Part shown: positions 8,287 to 10,144 of the stretch, in pieces
How the letters are laid out: each line of letters starts with the position of its first letter
Position numbering within the stretch: position 1 is the stretch's first letter
From: an uncultured Granulosicoccaceae bacterium
Lineage (GTDB): Bacteria > Pseudomonadota > Gammaproteobacteria > CALCKW01
DNA length: 10,144 nucleotides
NCBI GenBank assembly: GCA_937941555.1
Contig: CALDHJ010000241.1
Location: 1-10,144 of the forward strand
Direction of reading: 5' to 3'
Program-made: the position numbers and the translations under genes
The notes under the pieces: model-generated
The model's input: only the letters and a program-made list of their open reading frames with translations
Told to the model about the DNA's origin: nothing
Databases searched by the model: none

Positions 8287-9080
8287 ACCTCGCCGCGACA
8301 CAAACCGGATCCGTTAACTTGCCTGTCGTGTCTCGGCGTGCGGTGTGGTTGTGTCTGACAGGTTTGCTCTTGGCAATGGCTCTGGTGGTGTTCCTGCGCT
8401 ACGCGCTAGACCCGGATCACTATCCGGTAACGGGTATCGAGATTCACGGCGCCACGCTCTACGCCGAGCGCGAAACGCTCGAGCGCATTGTGTCGTCCTA
8501 CGCCTCGGATGGTTTTTTCGGTGTCGATTTGCAGGGGCTGCGCGGGTCCATCGAATCTATGCCCTGGATTCAGTCGGCGTCGTTGCGCCGTCTCTGGCCG
8601 GGTGTGTTGGTGGTATCGCTTGTCGAGCACCAACCACAAGCCGGCTGGAATGGCGATGAGTTGATTGGCGCTGATTTCAGTGCGTTTACGCCACCTCAAT
8701 ACCAATTGGAAGGCGAGGCGCGGTCGCAGTGGCTGCGGTATTTCTCGCAACTGCCTCAGCTTTATGGCCCCGAAGGTCGCCACGCCGCGCTTTTTCAGAT
8801 GTTTGTCGCGATGAATGAGGCGCTCGCGCCGGTCGGCGACAGCATTTTCGAACTGGTTGAGGACGCGCGTGGTGCCATTCAGCTGAAGCTGGAAAGTGGC
8901 GTAGATGTCCATTTGGGACGGCAGAACATGCTCGCGCGGCTTTCACAATTTGCAAAGGTGTACAACCACGTGGTGGCACCGGATTTACAGAACATACGAC
9001 GTATAGATATGCGTTATCCAAACGGATTCGCCGTTGACTATGGCATCAACGAAACGGCACGCAAACAGGGGGAGGACTGA
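8283..9080 (+). CDS. ftsQ: Cell division protein FtsQ (POTRA domain)
   Basis: Bitopic inner-membrane divisome protein; with FtsB and FtsL it links early FtsZ-ring proteins to the septal synthase. From ATG 8283 it is 265 aa (E. coli 276). Layout: a short cytoplasmic tail of about 19 residues ending in SRR, one membrane segment at about 20-38, then a periplasmic POTRA domain (YPVTGIEIHGA 47-57 to about 117, with MPWIQSASLRRLWP 93-106 and the VEHQPQAGW strand 114-122) and a beta domain with LPQLYGPEG 157-165, LGR 211-213 and IDMRYPNGFAVDYG 241-254, whose C-terminal strands contact FtsB in E. coli. An upstream in-frame TTG at 8268 exists, but ATG 8283 overlaps the ddl stop as ATGA and has GAGG at 8272-8275, 7 bases away. 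The sequence is less conserved than its neighbours, as usual for FtsQ. A cluster of rare codons lies at about 8991-9008. Confidence 0.95.
   Translation: MNLAATQTGSVNLPVVSRRAVWLCLTGLLLAMALVVFLRYALDPDHYPVTGIEIHGATLYAERETLERIVSSYASDGFFGVDLQGLRGSIESMPWIQSASLRRLWPGVLVVSLVEHQPQAGWNGDELIGADFSAFTPPQYQLEGEARSQWLRYFSQLPQLYGPEGRHAALFQMFVAMNEALAPVGDSIFELVEDARGAIQLKLESGVDVHLGRQNMLARLSQFAKVYNHVVAPDLQNIRRIDMRYPNGFAVDYGINETARKQGED
9068..9075 (+). promoter_or_regulatory. Strong Shine-Dalgarno site for ftsA
   Basis: GGGGGAGG lies in the last codons of ftsQ, ending 4 bases before ATG 9080. It is among the longest anti-SD matches in the window and fits efficient re-initiation at the TGATG junction. The spacing is short, so ATG 9104, with GGAG at 9092-9095 at 8-base spacing, remains a possible alternative or additional start. 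Confidence 0.6.
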
Positions 9081-10144
9081 TGTCCAAGCGTGGAGACAAA
9101 CAAATGATCGTTGGGCTCGATATTGGCACGACGAAGATCGTTGCCATCGTCGGTGAAATGGGCCCGGGTGGCGAGCTGGAAATTGTGGGCATCGGATCCC
9201 ACCCGTCTCGCGGCTTGAAAAAAGGGGTAGTGATCAATCTCGAGTCGACTGTGCATTCAATCAAGCGCGCGGTCGAAGAGGCAGAGTTGATGGCAGGGTG
9301 CCAAGTGCACTCGGTGTTGGCGGGTATTGCCGGCAGCCACATCAGGGGCATGAACTCGCATGGCATCGTCGCGATAAAAGAGCGTGAAGTCAGCGACGCG
9401 GATGTAGAGCGGGTTCTCGATGCAGCGAAGGCTGTTGCCATCCCGGCGGATCAGCGTGTATTGCACGTGATTCCCCAGGAATACCTGATCGATGACCAGG
9501 ATGGGATCAAGGATCCGGTCGGCATGGCTGGTGTGCGCCTCGAAGCCAAAGTACACCTTGTTACGGGTGCCACAAGCGCGGCTCAGAACATCGTCAAGGC
9601 AGTCAAACAGTGTGGTCTGGAAGTCGACGACCTGATTCTCGAGCAGCTGGCATCGAGCTATGCGGTCCTGACCGATGACGAACGTGAACTCGGTGTGTGC
9701 CTCGTTGACATCGGTGGCGGAACCACCGATATCGCGGTGTTCACCGAGGGAGCAATTCGCTTCACGGCAAACATTCCGATCGCGGGTGACCAGGTCACGA
9801 ACGATATTGCCGTGGCGTTGCGGACTCCGACTCAGCACGCAGAGAAGATTAAGACCGACTACGCCTGCGCGCTGTCTCAACTGACACACAGCGAAGAGAT
9901 CATTGAGGTGCCGGGCGTGGGCAAGCGCGAAGCGCGGCAACTCTCGCGGCACACGCTCGCCGAAGTGGTCGAGCCACGCTACGAGGAATTGTTGACGCTG
10001 GTTCAAGCCGAGCTGCGGCGCAGCGGCTTCGAAGAGTTGTGCGCGGCCGGCATCGTACTGACCGGTGGCAGTTCTTCAATGGAGGGCGTCGTTGAGCTCG
10101 CCGAAGACATTTTTCAGACGCAGGTTCGAGTCGGTGTCCCACAG
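9080..10144 (+). CDS. ftsA: Cell division protein FtsA, actin-like FtsZ membrane anchor (3' partial)
   Basis: Cytoplasmic actin-fold ATPase that tethers FtsZ to the inner membrane and recruits later divisome proteins. The frame is open from ATG 9080 to the right edge: 355 codons with no stop, ending exactly on a codon boundary. E. coli FtsA has 420 residues, so roughly 60 are missing, including the C-terminal amphipathic membrane helix. Visible: VGLDIGTTKIVAIVGE 11-26 (first phosphate loop, domain 1A), the FtsA-specific 1C domain at about 85-165 containing HVIPQEYLID 129-138 and DPVGMAGVRLEAKVHLVT 145-162, ASSYAVLTDDERELGVC 191-207, LVDIGGGTTDIAV 208-220 (second phosphate loop), TLAEVVEPRYEEL 292-304 and GIVLTGGSSSMEG 324-336 (adenosine motif). 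The 1C domain and ERELG segment separate it from MreB and DnaK. The start overlaps the ftsQ stop by one base (TGATG). An internal ATG at 9104 is an alternative start. ftsZ is expected next. Confidence 0.97.
   Translation, partial: MSKRGDKQMIVGLDIGTTKIVAIVGEMGPGGELEIVGIGSHPSRGLKKGVVINLESTVHSIKRAVEEAELMAGCQVHSVLAGIAGSHIRGMNSHGIVAIKEREVSDADVERVLDAAKAVAIPADQRVLHVIPQEYLIDDQDGIKDPVGMAGVRLEAKVHLVTGATSAAQNIVKAVKQCGLEVDDLILEQLASSYAVLTDDERELGVCLVDIGGGTTDIAVFTEGAIRFTANIPIAGDQVTNDIAVALRTPTQHAEKIKTDYACALSQLTHSEEIIEVPGVGKREARQLSRHTLAEVVEPRYEELLTLVQAELRRSGFEELCAAGIVLTGGSSSMEGVVELAEDIFQTQVRVGVPQ

Noticed and set aside
9257..10006. 249-codon - strand open frame at the right end
   Set aside because: Antisense to FtsA, which is supported by its phosphate and adenosine motifs across the whole stretch.
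1..10144. Hidden accessory system, mobile element, CRISPR array or RNA gene
   Set aside because: Coding sequence of nine known genes covers all but a few bases. I saw no direct-repeat array, no terminal inverted repeats, no tRNA-like cloverleaf and no hairpin followed by a T-run.

Overview
This window is a stretch of the dcw (division and cell wall) cluster of a Gram-negative bacterium. All nine genes lie on the + strand, in the order murF (5' end cut off), mraY, murD, ftsW, murG, murC, ddl, ftsQ, ftsA (3' end cut off). This is the order found in Escherichia coli and many other gammaproteobacteria. In particular, ddl directly follows murC with no murB between them. The sequence is GC-rich (about 60% judged by eye), and the proteins resemble their E. 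coli counterparts in length and motifs. A GC-rich gammaproteobacterium is the best inference; I cannot name a genus.

Layout. 3-1238 murF, without roughly its first 40 codons. 1235-2317 mraY. 2322-3662 murD. 3659-4840 ftsW. 4837-5907 murG. 5904-7361 murC. 7351-8286 ddl. 8283-9080 ftsQ. 9080 to the right edge, ftsA, without roughly its last 60 codons. Five junctions are 4-base ATGA stop/start overlaps, one is a 1-base TGATG overlap (ftsQ/ftsA), one is an 11-base overlap (murC/ddl), and one is a 4-base gap (mraY/murD). The window therefore holds only 4 non-coding bases. I see no terminator, tRNA, rRNA, CRISPR array, insertion sequence or convincing promoter.

How the genes work together. In the cytoplasm MurC and MurD add L-Ala and D-Glu to UDP-MurNAc. 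Ddl makes D-Ala-D-Ala, and MurF attaches it to finish the UDP-MurNAc-pentapeptide. MraY moves phospho-MurNAc-pentapeptide to undecaprenyl phosphate, giving lipid I. MurG adds GlcNAc, giving lipid II. FtsW is the septal SEDS glycosyltransferase that polymerises lipid II. FtsQ is the periplasmic/inner-membrane divisome scaffold. FtsA is the actin-like protein that tethers FtsZ to the membrane. Tight packing and translational coupling would tie precursor supply to septum building.

Novelty. I looked for an undescribed system and did not find one. All of the sequence is accounted for by well-known housekeeping genes with intact key motifs. The findings below are modest: junction architecture, start-site choices, a rare-codon AT-rich island upstream of ftsA, and small motif variants.
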